Positions 48,890-61,247 of a stretch of DNA of 64,000 nt are shown piece after piece (positions within the stretch are counted from its first letter, which is position 1; the number at the start of each line of letters is the position of its first letter). A program made the translations under genes and the position numbers. The stretch is from Microcebus murinus. Its lineage: Eukaryota > Chordata > Mammalia > Primates > Cheirogaleidae. Under the pieces are notes generated by a model. That model was not told the DNA's origin and searched no databases. It saw nothing but the letters and a program-made list of their open reading frames with translations. Location of the stretch: the NCBI RefSeq assembly GCF_040939455.1, contig NC_134119.1, forward strand, positions 11,148,501 to 11,212,500, given 5' to 3'.

Positions 48890-51614
48890 CCAAGCGGCTG
48901 TATGACATGGCAGAGCCTGCTGTGGAGAGCTGCCGGGGAGCCCTGGTCCACGGGCTGAAGGGCTGAAGGGCCAGCTTCCCCGCAGCGCCGCTCGCTCTAA
49001 AGCACATCCTCCCACGTGCTAGAGCGCTCCTGTCCTGCGGCTTACACCTAAAAGAAAATGCATATGTGGGAAGGTATAAACTGCACACTTCTATTTCTTC
49101 CATCCATTTTACTGCCCCAAATGATTATTGGGTATGTTAAAGGTAGACAGCAGCAAGTTTTGATTCTCAGGCAAAGACATTTGAAAAAAATCCACCAGAA
49201 AAATAGACTTCCATGACCTTTTACTTAGGGGCTGCTCTCTTAGGAGTGCTCTCCCCGGCTGCCAAACCCTCACATAGTCAGCAGGGGGCAGAAGAGGTTT
49301 GTGGGATCCAGGGCGAGCTGGTACCTTCCCCACCCCCACCCTGCAAAACCTGGTGCCCCTCCTTCAAGCTCCAAGTGCTCTTCTGCTACAGCACCATCAG
49401 CAAGGCATGGCAGGTCAGAGCTAAAAGTGGGAGGCCAGGTGCGAAGTGCCTTAGGCATCAGAGCCCAAGGGGCAGTCTGAACTGAGAAGATCTGACTCTT
49501 CATTGCTTAATCTGTGAATTTAAGATTAGAGAGAAAGAAAGAAAGAAATCCTGGCAAGTTACTGAGTTTGCAAAGCAATTTACATCTGTGAGATCAGACC
49601 CTGAATTTCAGGAGAGAAAGTAAATGAGTTCTGAGCTGGGGTGTGAGAACAATCCGGCCTCAGATCCCTGCCCCCACCCGGCCACTCTCTCAAAGAGGCC
49701 ACTCTTTGACCTCCTTTGCACTAAAAGGAAATGGAGACCACCAACATTAAGCAAGGCATGGGCTAAAATTATGAGGTTAAGATGAGAGATCATAAAAAGA
49801 TCATATTTTAGCTCTATCAAGTAAAAATTTACTTTTCAAGCAATAAGAGCATATCACAGCTTCCTGCCCAACTGGCCTGCTCTGACAACTTCGGGGGCAA
49901 GGCAAGGTGTACGGGAGGGGCCTGGCCTCTCATGCCTGGCACGAATCCTGGAGGGTCCTGAGCTCAGTCCTTCCTAACATCCAGGGCCGTGCTGCTGCCT
50001 GAGGCAGAAGAGATGGAAATGCACCTGCTACCACAGCAGCCCAGGGTCCACGCTGGCCCACGTGGGACCAGTGTGTCCCCAGAGAAACAAGGACATGCAA
50101 ATGACGATTAGACCACTCAAGTGTGCTGAGTTCCAAGACTTCAACTGGGACCTGGAACCACATATGAAAGTTGTTAAAGGCCCTCAGGAGGGCAAAATTG
50201 AGCAGTTATGAGGCTTGTTCAAACGACAGGTGAGGAGAGGATGGGAGTCAGTAACTCCGTTTCATCTGGACATGATTGGCAGCTCATCACCTGCAGACGG
50301 CTGGGAGGTCGGAACCCTGTGACGGTGCTGGGTGAGTGTGTGCGCGCATCTGACCCCAGGCCGTGGCTGGGGTCCCACGTAGGGGTGTGAAGGGAGGAGG
50401 ACCACGTGCTGCTGCTCTGGCCCTTGCCCCAGTGCTCTGGGGACCTGGGAGCCTGGCATGAGTGACAAAAGAGACGAAACATGGTAGGGCAGTGGGAGAG
50501 GGGAAAGAGGATGAACCCTGATTAGCAGTGAAGGTGCAGCAGGTAGCTGGTGAGCACACATTGCAGAGCCTAGGAAAAGGGGCCTCTGGCTGGACAAGTG
50601 AGGCCCACCAATGGGGAGCCCTCATTCCATTTTGTGGAACAGAGGCGACCCCGCTTCACATAAAAACAAAATAAAAAAGAACCACTGAGTAGGCGAATTG
50701 CAGTGAGGGAGGAATCAGATGGCAGGAGGCAACTAGTAGGCTCTCACTCTTTGTTGTAACAGTGCAGGAATTTAAACTGAATCAAGACGAAGGTGCCAGC
50801 TGCCACAAACCCTGTACCTCTAGCTTTTCCCTCTAGAGGGCGCTCTGACCCCACAGATCAGGCTCTCTCACCCCCAAAACCCAGGGTTGCAGCTTCCTGG
50901 GGCTCTAGAGAAGACACTAGAAGGTACCAGTGTAAACATTCAGAATATGCCCAGAGAAGGGCAGCAGCTGCCTGCCACCCAGGGAGACAGGCTGTGAGGT
51001 GCCAATCAGAGGTAAAGGGAAAAAGGTCACTGGGTGTTTTTCTCAGGGAGTGCAGGAACTATCACAAAGGGGGGCGTGAGGTCGTCAAGATTTCTGGGCT
51101 GCCACTAAGGTCAGAATGCTGCTGCTGAGCGGGAGGCACCTTGATGGCTCCCACCTGCCAGCACAGAGGCCCGTCCCAGCAGGGGCTGTGATGAAGGCAG
51201 TGGCTTGCGAATGGCACAAACTGCAAACAAGTGCTCCTCTCAGCAGGCTGGGCAGCAGTCCTCCTCTTCCAGGCAGGCACCCAGCCTGATAGGTGACTGC
51301 TCACCTGGCTGCAGAAGCAGAGGGAAGTGTTCACCTAGGACAGGTGGCCACTCCAATCTGGGGGCCGAGAAGCAACACAGAGCAGAGAGGCCGGCTCAGT
51401 GAGGAGTGGGGAGATGACATGCGTTTCTGAAGCCAACTGGCTCCAAAGGCCTGGAAAGTTCCAGGTTGAGAAGACTCTGTGGCCTCTACTTCACCCTGCT
51501 TGCTTATGTCCTGAAGAGGCTGCCAAATGCACGCACCTCCGGGAGGCCCCTGCTGGGTGTCCGCGGGCGGCAAACGCCCATCCTGCGTCCTGCTGCCCGG
51601 AGCCTGGGCGCCCG

Positions 51615-51722
51615 TCACAGCAGCTCCTGCTCGTCGTCCTCGGAGCCGGAGGGGCCCTGGCGCACCTCCTCGTACCACTTGTTGGTGAGAGTTTTCATCT
51701 GGATGCGCCCGTGGTGGAGGTC
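51615..51722 (-). CDS. SLC9A8: SLC9A8 last coding exon (C-terminus and stop)
   Basis: This exon encodes the last 35 residues and stop TGA (51617-51615). It begins DLHHGRIQMKTLTNKWYEEV and ends SEDDEQELL, identical to the human NHE8 C-terminus as I know it. The acceptor is TCGCCCCAG. The run of acidic residues at the end is characteristic. Together the four exons here give about 195 of 581 residues with no frame breaks. Confidence 0.96.
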   Translation of the reverse strand, partial: DLHHGRIQMKTLTNKWYEEVRQGPSGSEDDEQELL

Positions 51723-52573
51723 CTGGGGCGAGAGACACAACCAAGGCCCCGTCAGTGGGCCGGGCTCAGTGGCAGGGAGGGAGGGGAGGCTGCTCTGTGC
51801 CAGCTATGTGGCAGCGAACGGGGGTGCAGGGTGGCAGGGTGAATGGCCACAGGCAATTTCGAAGTGTTAACTGACTCACTAGGATTTTTCTTTGTGGGGT
51901 GGAGACAACAGTAGGGTCATTCAGAAACGGGGAGGAGGCAGGGTGGTGTGGTGTGAAGGGGCTGTGCCCAGTACTGGCTGTGGGACCCTGGGGGCTCCTT
52001 CACGTCCCTGGCCCAGTCTCCTCAGCTGTCCCTGAGATGACAGCTGTATCTACTGCAGGGGTCGGAGGATGAAGGAAGCGCTGGGTGCAGTGCCTGGCTC
52101 CCAGGGACACTCCCACACTGCCAGCCATCCTGCCTGCCCCAGCACGGAAGACGGGGCTCAGGAACAAAGCGGCGGCAGTGGAAGAACCCTCCCCCAGGCC
52201 CTCATCTGTAAGAGGCTAGCAGTGCCTGGAGGGTGGAACAAGAGACCCAAGATCCTTGGGCCCTTGCCTGAAGCCTCGGTAATGTCCAGAATCCCTCAGC
52301 TCAGAGTCAGTAGCCGATGGATGTCCCAAGTCTGTCATCCGGGAAAACCAAACTGCGTTAACAAGTCTATTATTAAACTAGCGCTAAATATGGCCGCGAG
52401 GGAGAAACGGAAGACGCTAGGCTCCGCAAGCACGCCCAGCCCGAGCCGGCGGCCCATGCCAGCCCACGGGAGCCTTCCCGCCTCCCACTCCTCCTCCCCC
52501 CAGCCTCGGCCCCTGCAGTCCTGAGCGAGGAAGGCAAGGGGCCCCTGGACAGTGTGGCGCGGCCATGTCCCAC

Positions 52574-52720
52574 CTCCTGCGTCAGCCTCCGCGTGAAGAA
52601 GGGGTTCAGGTACTTTGCGTCCAGCCACATGAAGCCTTTGAGGTCCTGCCGCCTGATGTAGTGGGCTTCGTACTCCTCCTCCGTGAGCTCCGACAGGTGC
52701 TCAGACTCGATCGTGTTGCC
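52574..52720 (-). CDS. SLC9A8: SLC9A8 penultimate coding exon (cytoplasmic tail)
   Basis: This exon encodes exactly 49 codons in phase 0/0. It begins GNTIESEHLSELTEEEYEAH and ends FFTRRLTQE before the donor GTGGGA. The acceptor is CCCGCCCAG. It forms part of the short acidic, Tyr-containing cytoplasmic tail of NHE8. Met replaces the human Val in LKGFMWLDAKYLNPFF. Confidence 0.95.
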
Positions 52721-53404
52721 CTGGGCGGGGGGAGAGGCAGCCAGATGGCCGTGAGCTGGCACCAGCAGGCTGGCCTCGTCCCAGAAGCCCCCACAACACC
52801 CAGGCCGCCAGTGTGCACCAGTGCAGGGTGACACGGGGAGCCCAGGGGTGGGGGTGGAGGGCAGGAAGGTTTGTAAGAACGCCATGGACTGCACCCAGGA
52901 CACCTAAATCAGAGGGTCTGGGACAGGGCCGGGGCTTCCTTTATTTATTTTTGAGGTCTGGGCAGTGGGCGCACACCCAGACCAGGGGCTTCATTTTTAA
53001 ACTCTCCAGGTCCTGGTAACGTGCAGCCAGGCTGGGACGCCCGCTCCGGGCTGCGCCAGCACACCCAACAAGCGAAGCTCCTTTCATGGCTTTGGCTTGT
53101 GGCTCCGCCAGCTGTGGGCACGTTGTGGGCGGGCTCGGCCAATCCCGCCAGCACAGGATGGGATGGAAAGGACTCCCCGTGAAGAGTGAGGCTCAGGCCA
53201 CCGCATCTCCGCCCGCAAGGACAACCAGAGGCGAACGGGATGGGAACACAGCACGCTTACTGCTCTGCTAGAGGAACCTCAAGGAAGCCACAGTGAAGCG
53301 TGTTCTGCCACAGTCAGCTGGACCCCACCTGGACACCTGGCCCAGTGGAGCTGGTGCAGGTTGGGGGAGGAGTGGAGGAGGTGCTGGAGGGGGAGGGGAG
53401 GGCA

Positions 53405-53625
53405 TTTTGATGCTGTGGAGCCCAGGTGCTTAAACTCCGGCCTGCATCAGAATGACCTGGAGGGCTGTGAAGCCCCAAAGTACCAGGCGGCCAGATGCAC
53501 CTGCAGAGCTGCTGATTCAGGAAGTCTGGGGTGATGCCCAAGAATTAGCATATCTAACAAGTTAACAAGTTCCCTGTGATGCTGCTGCTCTAGGGACCCC
53601 ACCATGGGGACCACTGGTGGAGAGT
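53405..53625 (+). mobile_element. MER5A-like hAT element
   Basis: CATCAGAATGACCTGGAGGG, CTGATTCAGGAAGTCTGGGG and GGGACCACTGG mark MER5A. Confidence 0.75.
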
Positions 53626-53869
53626 GTAGTGGTGAGGACCGCAGGCCCTCGAGTTGGTGTGAGGGCAGCTGTGCGATTTGAATTCTCTGTGCCTCATCAT
53701 TGTCATCTGCAAAATGGGTTTAATGAAAGCACCTGCTTCCTGCAGGTTATCGAGTCAACCTGAGCTAGTCCAAGGAAAATGCAAGCACACTGACTTGGCC
53801 ACAGAAAACATTCCAGAAACACAGCTCTTCTTCCTCTGAGGAGACATCCTGGTTTGCCTAGTGCTATGG

Positions 53870-54050
53870 TTCACCAAGTGTGTTTGCAGGGTCAACAGTG
53901 ATGTGACTACAGCACCTGGCAACTTGTTAGAAATGCAAATTCTTGTGGGCCCCACCCCAGACTTATGAGATACTAATGGTGGGGCCCACAGCCCGTGTGT
54001 GACAAGTCTTCCACCCATTATGACACCCACTAAAAGGTCTGAGAATCTAC
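53870..54050 (+). mobile_element. MER5-like hAT element
   Basis: CACCTGGCAACTTGTTAGAA, GCCCCACCCCAGACTTATGA and AGGTCTGAGAATC match MER5-type sequence. Confidence 0.65.
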
Positions 54051-54067
54051 AGCTACAGCTCTAACAA

Positions 54068-54360
54068 ACAGGAAGCCTGGCATGGTGGCTCACACCTATA
54101 ACCCTAGCACTCTGGGAGGCAGAGGTGGGAGGGTCGCTTCAGCTCAGGAGTTCAAGACCAGCCTGAGCAAGAGTGAGACCCCATCTCTACTAAAAATAGA
54201 AAAAGTACCTGGGCATGACAGTGGGCACCTGTAGTCCTAGCGATTCGGGAAGCTAAGGCAGGAGGATTGCTTGAGCCCAGGAGTTTGAGGTTGCAGTGAG
54301 CTATGATCGTGCCACTGCACTCTACCCAGGGCAACAGAGAGAGACTGTTTAAAAAAAGAA
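54068..54360 (+). repeat. Old Alu in SLC9A8 intron
   Basis: AAGCCTGGCATGGTGGCTCAC start, A-rich tail, no strepsirrhine linker. Confidence 0.88.
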
Positions 54361-55268
54361 AGCTGGTAGATTAGGGGTGAGGGAAGAAAGGATTTTGAGG
54401 GTGAGAACAGTTTTACAAAGGTCAGGATGAAGGCCATCTGGAACTTTCCTCCTAGCAGTACTGCACTGGCTGAAGGGCCCAGCATGGAGGCTGAGGCCAC
54501 GAAGCCCTGACTCTGCAGCACTGGGAGTGGGCGGCCACATGAGGGTTTCTGTACCTCTGATGACTGGTGAAAGCTACTGATGACCTCAAATAAGGGAACT
54601 AGAAAAAGATGCATTTCCAGAAATGCCTGGGGGTGGGGCTGAGAGCCCAGAGCAGCCTCTGCTTCTTCGAGGGAGCCTGGCCCGGCACGGGGCCCTGCGG
54701 GGGCTTGAGGAAGCAGAGTGGGCTGGGGCACTGGAGCCTCTGCTGCCACCAAGGCCAGCCCCAGGCACTCAGCCCCACGCCATGCCCTCCCCTATCCGTG
54801 GGGAGGTGCCTCTCTGTGGCCCTCGCAGCCACTCCGAGCACTGCCTCAGGCCCCCAGTAGGAGGTTTTCAGTCAATGTTGGGGAGCGATGGGATTTTGCC
54901 ACCTTCTGATCCTGGCCCAGTGGGCGTCTCGGCTGCTGGCAGGGCGGAGGCGCTGCTGGGAGGGTGACGCAGGCCCGGGCTCCTCCAGCACCTCACAGAG
55001 CTTCAGCGAGGGGAACAGACAGTGACAGCCCGCAGCCTCTGTGGCTTCAGCAGGTCACAAGGTGGCAGACACCCCTCCCCAAAGAGCCATGCTTCAAAAC
55101 TCAAGTTCTACCACCTCCCTCTCAGGCCGGGCAGCTGGCGCGTGCGCACCATGTGTACGTGTGGGTCTGGGCGCCCCCACCGCCCCGTTTCCTGGCAGCC
55201 AGCAGGGACCAGCCAGGAATGCAGCCGGCCAGCCCTCTGCACCCACCCCCGGCGTGTCCCGCACTAAC

Positions 55269-55489
55269 CATCTTCTCTGTCTTGCTGAGGATGACGTCCT
55301 TCTTGCTCCTGCGGCGCGCCTTGGCGTCCTCGATGTCCACGAGGCGGATGAGGGGCATGGTGCTGCCGCCCAGCAGCAGGATGGTGAAGAGCACGATGAT
55401 GATGGTGGTGGTGCCGATGAGCTGCCGCTTCTCCATGGGCTCCAGGTCCAGGTGCAGGCTCAGGGCATAGGGGATGGCCCCCCGCAGGC
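55269..55489 (-). CDS. SLC9A8: SLC9A8 coding exon (last transmembrane helices, start of the tail)
   Basis: This exon encodes two bases of a Gly codon and then 73 residues. It starts LRGAIPYALSLHLDLEPMEK, with the conserved GLRGAIPYAL loop of NHE exchangers. A hydrophobic helix, IGTTTIIIVLFTILLLGGST, follows. The exon ends in the basic stretch KARRRSKKDV and SKTEKM, in phase 0. The acceptor is GTCCCCAG and the donor GTTAGT. The hydrophobic helix is the final membrane segment before the cytoplasmic tail. It is nearly identical to human NHE8. Confidence 0.95.
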
Positions 55490-55744
55490 CTGGGGACAGT
55501 GCAGGGAGTCAGAGGAGACAGGGAGGGGCAGCAGCTTCACCCACATGGGGATTGGGGCTGGCCATGCCCCATGGCCAGCTGACCCTTCTAACAGACGCAG
55601 GGGAGAGCGGCCGCTGGCTCCGGGGGTGAGAAGGTCAGGCTGCAGGGCAGGGGGAGCGGGCAGACTCACCTCCACGCCCACCTGAGCAGATCACGAGGTG
55701 GCCCGTCCTGACTGCAAAGCACCCGGCGTGCATATGTGAGGATT

Positions 55745-55935
55745 TACCAAGCCTGACACTTGCGTCTTAGAAATCACAGGATACCTGCCATGGGCCGAGT
55801 CCCCCTGTGTGTGTGCCAGGCCCTGTGCTAGTGCTTGGCATGCACGGCTTCTCTGGATTTCCACAGGAACCCCTTAAGGCAGGTCCTGTCACCCCCCAGT
55901 GCACACACAGGGGAACCAAGGCCAGGGCCACACAG
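55745..55935 (+). repeat. MIR in SLC9A8 intron
   Basis: CCAGGCCCTGTGCTAGTGCT and GGCCACACAGCC fit a GC-rich MIR. 55936-57000 holds no recognised repeat or gene; AAGTCYGGAGGAAGCCACTA occurs twice as a short tandem near 56738-56795. Confidence 0.6.
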
Positions 55936-57189
55936 CCATCACAGGCAACAGCACAGGATGTGGCCTGTCCAGCCACCCTCGTATCTGAAGATGGTGCCCC
56001 TGTGTGGTCCCTGCTGGCACCAGTGGGGCTCTGGGATGCTCTGGGCTGCTGAGAGGCTGCTGGTCTCCCGTGAGGCTGCTGGGTGTGACTGAGGGGCACG
56101 GACCAAACTGGGAAACAGCACTTCCCCGTGTCAGACGCTTCCCTGGTGCCACAGGAAGGGTGCAGACAGTCCTAGACGTGCCCGCCCTTTGGGCTCCCAG
56201 GGCAGCTGGGAGAGCAAACAAGGACTTGTGACATGGTGCCAGAAAGAAAAGGGAAGGGTGGGGGAGGGCAGCCTCGAAGCTGAAGCCGCACACCACGGTG
56301 GGGGGATGGCTGGGCTGCCATAGCAGGCCAGACCCAAGAGGGGAGATGGCAGGGAAAGAGGAGGGCATGGAATTCAGAAGGACGTGGTGAGTGACAACTC
56401 AGCCTCTCCAAACCTCTCATAAGGGCCAGAGGATTAAGTGGCCTGGCACATGGACTGTGCTTAGAACAAGGCGTGCCCCAGCAAACACTTTGTCAAGCTA
56501 GCCGGGTCGCAATTCCCATCAGTGTCCGCTGTGGCAGGGAGTGCAGTCTCGGACCATGGGCTTGTGATATCTCCACCACATCCAAGCAGGCAGAAACAGG
56601 AGTTTGCGTCCCAGAAGAAGGTCTGGGCCAGAGGGAACAGCTTTGGCATTGAGGCAACTAGATGGAAGTCAAGGCCAGAGGACAGATGAGCTCACTCTGA
56701 TGTGTGCAACACAAGAACAGAAACGGGGCTGGCGCCAAGTCCGGAGGAAGCCACTATTTGGCAAGTCACTCCTCCAAGTCTGGAGGAAGCCACTATTTGG
56801 GTTCAGTAAAGGAGGTAGAGGAGGAGGAGCCACATGGGAGCCTGAGGAGACTCCAGAGGGAAAGAAGGGAAACTGGGAGCATGGCCCAGAGGCCAGGAGG
56901 AGAGGATAAAGGGTCTGCAGTCTGAAGGCAGGTGTGAAGATACATGTCCTAAGCATGTCCTTTGCCCCCTTTAAACCCAAGCTTCACCCCCCTTCATAGC
57001 ACTGCGGAGAGGGTATAATTTCTATTTTTTTAAAATTTGTGGAGACATGTTTTGTGGCCTAGGATGTGAGCAATCTTAGAGGATATTCCATGAGCTGATG
57101 AGAAGAACATATATTCAGTAGTTTCGGGGTAGGATGTTTTGTAAATGTCTGTCAGGCCCATTTGTTCTGGAGTCCTGTTTAAGTCTATT

Positions 57190-57244
57190 GTTTTTTTCTT
57201 TCTTTCTTTCCTTTCTTTCTTCCTTCCTTCCTTCCTCCCTTCCT

Positions 57245-57326
<82 letters not shown>

Positions 57327-57338
57327 TTCTTTTTTTTT
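57190..57338. repeat. (TTTC)n(TTCC)n(TC)n homopyrimidine tract
   Basis: Roughly 140 bases of almost pure pyrimidine on plus, including a (CT) run of about 70 bases at 57250-57320. It lies between the L1 flank and the Alu body, where the A-tail should be. Confidence 0.9.
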
Positions 57339-57654
57339 AGACAGAGTCTTGCTTTATTGTCCAGGCTACAGAGTGCTGTGGCGTCAGCCTAGCTTACAGC
57401 AACCTCAAACTCCTGGGCTCAAGCAATCCTCCTGCCTCAGCATCCCGAGTAGCTGGGACTACAGGTATGCGCCACCATGCCCAGCTAATTTTTTTCTGTA
57501 TATATTAGTTGGCCAATTAATTTCTTTCTATTTATGGCAGAGACAGGGTCTCGCTCTTGCTCAGGCTGGTTTCGAACTTCTGACCGTGAGCAATCCACAC
57601 GCCTTGGCCTCCCAGAGTGCTAGGATTACAGGCATGAGCCACCGCAGTCGGTCC
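57339..57654 (-). repeat. Alu in L1 with microsatellite tail
   Basis: AGACAGAGTCTTGCTTTATTG to CCGCAGTCGGTC; the flank CTATTGTTT reappears as CCATTGTTTC. Confidence 0.9.
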
Positions 57655-59161
57655 ATTGTTTCTTTATTTTCTGTTTGGAGGATCTGTCCTGTTCTATCAG
57701 TGGGGTGTTAAAGTCCCTGGTTATTCCTATGCTGCCGTTTATCAAGTAGGATTTGCTTTATGAATCTGGGTGCACCTCTGTTAGCTGCACAGATATTTAG
57801 GATTGTTATGTCTTCTTGTTGAATTGTTTCCTTCACCATTATATAATGACCATCTTTGTTTTTCTTTACTTTTGTTGATTTGAAGTCTATGTTATTTGGT
57901 ATAAGAATGGCTACACCAGCTTTCTTTTGGTTTCCATTTGCATGGAATAGTTTTCCATCCCTTCACCTTGAGTCTGAATGAATCCTTGTGGGTTAGTTGT
58001 GTTTCCTAGAAACACGCAGATACTTGCCTTATATTTTTCTTATCCATTCAGCTAGCCTAAGTCTCTGTGTGCTCAAGTCATTCACATTTATTGAAAGAAT
58101 GGGTAAGTGGGATGGATTTCTGTTCATCCTGTTGGGTAGAACCTTATTGCTTAGTTTTACCTCTTGAGCCATTGTGGTATCTGGGCTCTGAACTTTAGCT
58201 TTTGGAGTGTTTCACACTGGTGGGTGTCTATTGTGCTGATCAGTGTGTAACACAGACCTGAGAACTTCCTGCAGGGCAGGTCTGATGTTGACAAATTCCC
58301 TCAGTGTTTTTCTCAGACAAGCAATCTTTTTCTCCCTCATATATGAAACTTAATTTTGCAGGATACAAAACTAGGCTGGCCATTATTCTCTTTGAGAAGA
58401 CTGAGAATGGGGCCCCATTCCCTTCTGGCTTGTAAGGTCTCAACTGAGAAGTCTGCAGTTAGTCTGATGGGTTTTCCTTTGTTAAGTTACCTGACACTTT
58501 CGCCTTACACCTCTTAGAAGTTCCTCTTTTGTGTTAACTTTGGCCAGTCTGATGACTATATATCATGGTGACTGCCTCTTGGTGATGAATCTCCCAGGAC
58601 TCCGTTGCACTTCTAGTACCTGGATGTCCAGATTTCTAGCAAGACCTAGGAAATTTTCAAGTATTCCCTCAAATAGGTTTTCCAGCCTTTGCGTATTTCC
58701 TTCTTCACCCGCAGGGATGCCTATATTTCTTATGTTAGGCCTCTTTACATAATCCCATATTTCTTGTAGGCTTTGTTCATTCCTCTTATTTCTCTGTTCT
58801 TTCTCTTTGACTGACTTATTTCAAAGATGTCTTCCAGTTCTGAGATTCTTTCTTCTGCCTGATCTAGCCTACTCTTAAAGCTTTCCATTGTGTTTTGTAT
58901 TTCCTTGAATTAATTTCATTTCCATAAACTCTGCTTGATTAAAAAAAAAAATCCATTTCTTTGGTGAATTTTTCATTTATTTCCTGCATTGTTTTTGTGG
59001 TTTCTTTTGGTTAGGTTTCTATTTTCTCTTATAGTTCACTGAGCTTCCTTACAATCCATATTTCAAATTCTTATCAGTCATTTCAGTATTCTTATTTTGG
59101 TTAGTTTCCATTGTTTGGAGTTTGTTTGTTTTCTTTTGGAGGGTGTCCTTTCACTTTGATT

Positions 59162-59736
59162 TGTCAATGGAAAAAAGCCAAACTCTGCAAAATAATTTTA
59201 AAGAGATTTATTCTGAGCCAAATTTGAGGACCATGACCCGGAGCCACTGGCAAGAGGCCTTGGGCAAGTGGATTTGTTGTGGCTGGGTTACAGTTTGGTT
59301 TTTATACATTTCAGAGAGAAAGGTTAGCGGTAAAGCCATCAATCAATACGTGGTAGGCATACATTGGTTTGGCCCAAAAAGGAGGGCCATCTCGAATGGG
59401 GGGCTGCTTACAGGTTATAGGTGGGTTTAAAGATTCTTCTGATTGTAATTGGCTAAAGACATGAAGCTTTGTCTAAAGGCTTGGAATGTTTTAACATCAA
59501 CTGTTTACCAGACATAAGTCACCATTTGTTGCATAAATTGAGGACCTGCAGGTTTGTCTTGCATACCCTTAGGCCTGTTAATGGGTTACAAAGGAAGTCT
59601 CCAAGAAGGGAGGGGGGCATGATAAGGCATGTCTGACCTCCCGCTTCCAGGCAGGCAACTTTGCCCTTGAATATTCCTTTGGCCACAAGGGGGTCCATTC
59701 AGTCAGCTGGTGGGAGGGTGAGTATTTTAGTTCACA
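59162..59736 (-). mobile_element. Solo LTR, class I (ERV1-like), inserted in an L1
   Basis: On the minus strand the 575 bp element starts TGTGAACTAAAATACTCACC and ends CCATTGACA. It is flanked by GATT (59158-59161 and 59737-59740). On that strand it has TATAAAAA near 59305 and AATAAA near 59210. L1-like sequence flanks both sides. No internal retroviral sequence is present. Confidence 0.75.
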
Positions 59737-60496
59737 GATTTTTCATGTATCTTGAGATCTTTTGCGGATTCCTTCTCATCTGGAGCAGCTTTTTAGTTGG
59801 TTAAGATTGAAGATTTATAGGTACTCTCATTGAGCTATCTTTGGGAAGCCAACAGTGCCAAAATATCAAATCTGGAAAGCCAGAGAACTCAAATCATGAT
59901 CACCTTCAGTCTTTCACACTGCCTGTAGGGTCCCCTGTGATCTCTGAAGGCAAGTGTGGTGGGGAGGAGAAGAGCTGGGACCAGGGTGGACCATACCCTC
60001 TAGGTCTGGCTGCAGGAGGTGGTTGGTGACTGGGCAAGGCTAATTCTAGCCCAGTGGACAGAAGGTGAAGAAGAGAGAACAAGCGACAGACCACTCAAAG
60101 ACGTACAGCTATGACAGAAGGAGGTGCAGAGTAGCTTGAGTGGATGTAGGAGTGGGATTTTGGTTTAAGTGGTTGGTCTTTTGCTGGGAAAGAGAATCTC
60201 TGAGTGTTTAGTGACGATGGGAGGAGCTGGCAGGAAAGGCAGAGGTTGAAGAGCCAGGAAGGACAGGATGGAAATCCATGGAGGGAGGGCAATGGCTCTC
60301 ACTCTTTACAGCATGCCCCCACATACCCTATAAACGTCTAGCATCATGGCCTCTCTCCCAAATAGCTCACATGACCATATAAAATATCTGATACACTTCT
60401 TAGACTTTCTTTGAGATTTTTAAGATCTCAGATCAACTATTATACTTTGTAGAGCAGTTTGCCTCACTGGCAAAAATGATTTAAAATGAGTTTCTC

Positions 60497-60838
<342 letters not shown>

Positions 60839-60914
60839 AAAATGAGTTTCTCTCACTATATTTAAATACCTATCTATACCCACACACATACATATACGTA
60901 TCAAAAACACATAC

Positions 60915-61247
60915 TATTTTTCTTTTTTTTTTTGAGACAGAGTCTGGCTTTGTTGCTGGGCTAGAGTGCTGTGGCGTCAGCCTAGCTCACAGCAACCTCA
61001 AACTACTGGGCTCAAGCGATCCTCCTGCCTCAGCCTCCCGAGAAGCTGAGACTATAGGCATGTGCCGCCATGCCCGCCTAATTTTTTTCTATATATTTTT
61101 ACTCGTCTGGCTAATTTCTTTCTAATTTTTAGTAGAGACGGGGTCTCGCTCTTGCTCAGGCTGGTCTCAAACTCTTGACCTCGAGCGATCCTCCCTCCTC
61201 AACCTCCCAGAGTGCTAGGATTACAGGCATGAGCCACCACGCCTGGC
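60915..61247 (-). repeat. Full-length Alu with TSD
   Basis: CAAAAACACATAC at 60902-60914 and 61248-61260. Second member of the pair, 76 bases from the first. Confidence 0.94.

Larger units (their letters stand above)
46930..51614 (-). other. SLC9A8: SLC9A8 3' UTR (long, with an Alu insertion)
   Basis: A stretch of about 4.7 kb follows the stop on the minus strand. Apart from one Alu at 47227-47571 it is largely repeat-free. Candidate poly(A) signals (AATAAA on the minus strand) are at 48884-48889 and 46952-46957, and the next Alu beyond the second begins below 46575. A long 3' UTR fits the human gene as I recall it. Usage of either site is inferred. Confidence 0.55.
52721..55268 (-). other. 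SLC9A8: SLC9A8 intron with two MER5-like elements and an Alu
   Basis: A GT-AG intron of 2548 bases. hAT/MER5-like sequences lie at about 53405-53625 (ATCAGAATGACCTGGAGGGC) and 53870-54050 (GCAACTTGTTAGAAATGCAA), and an Alu at 54068-54360. The rest is GC-rich and without a recognised feature. Confidence 0.8.
57030..59860 (-). mobile_element. Long L1 fragment in SLC9A8 intron, split by an Alu and a solo LTR
   Basis: Plus strand reads as antisense L1 5'-ward: GGAGACATGTTTTGTGGCCTA, TATCAGTGGGGTGTTAAAGTCC, then TGTCTTCCAGTTCTGAGATTC. L1 sequence resumes after the Alu (57339-57654) and the LTR (59162-59736). Multiple stops; non-functional. Confidence 0.8.

Noticed and set aside
55041..55685. 214-codon plus-strand frame
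   Set aside because: Antisense shadow of the SLC9A8 exon at 55269-55489 and its GC-rich flanks.
57134..57711. 188-codon frame made of Leu/Ser repeats
   Set aside because: Translation of the CT microsatellite and an Alu.
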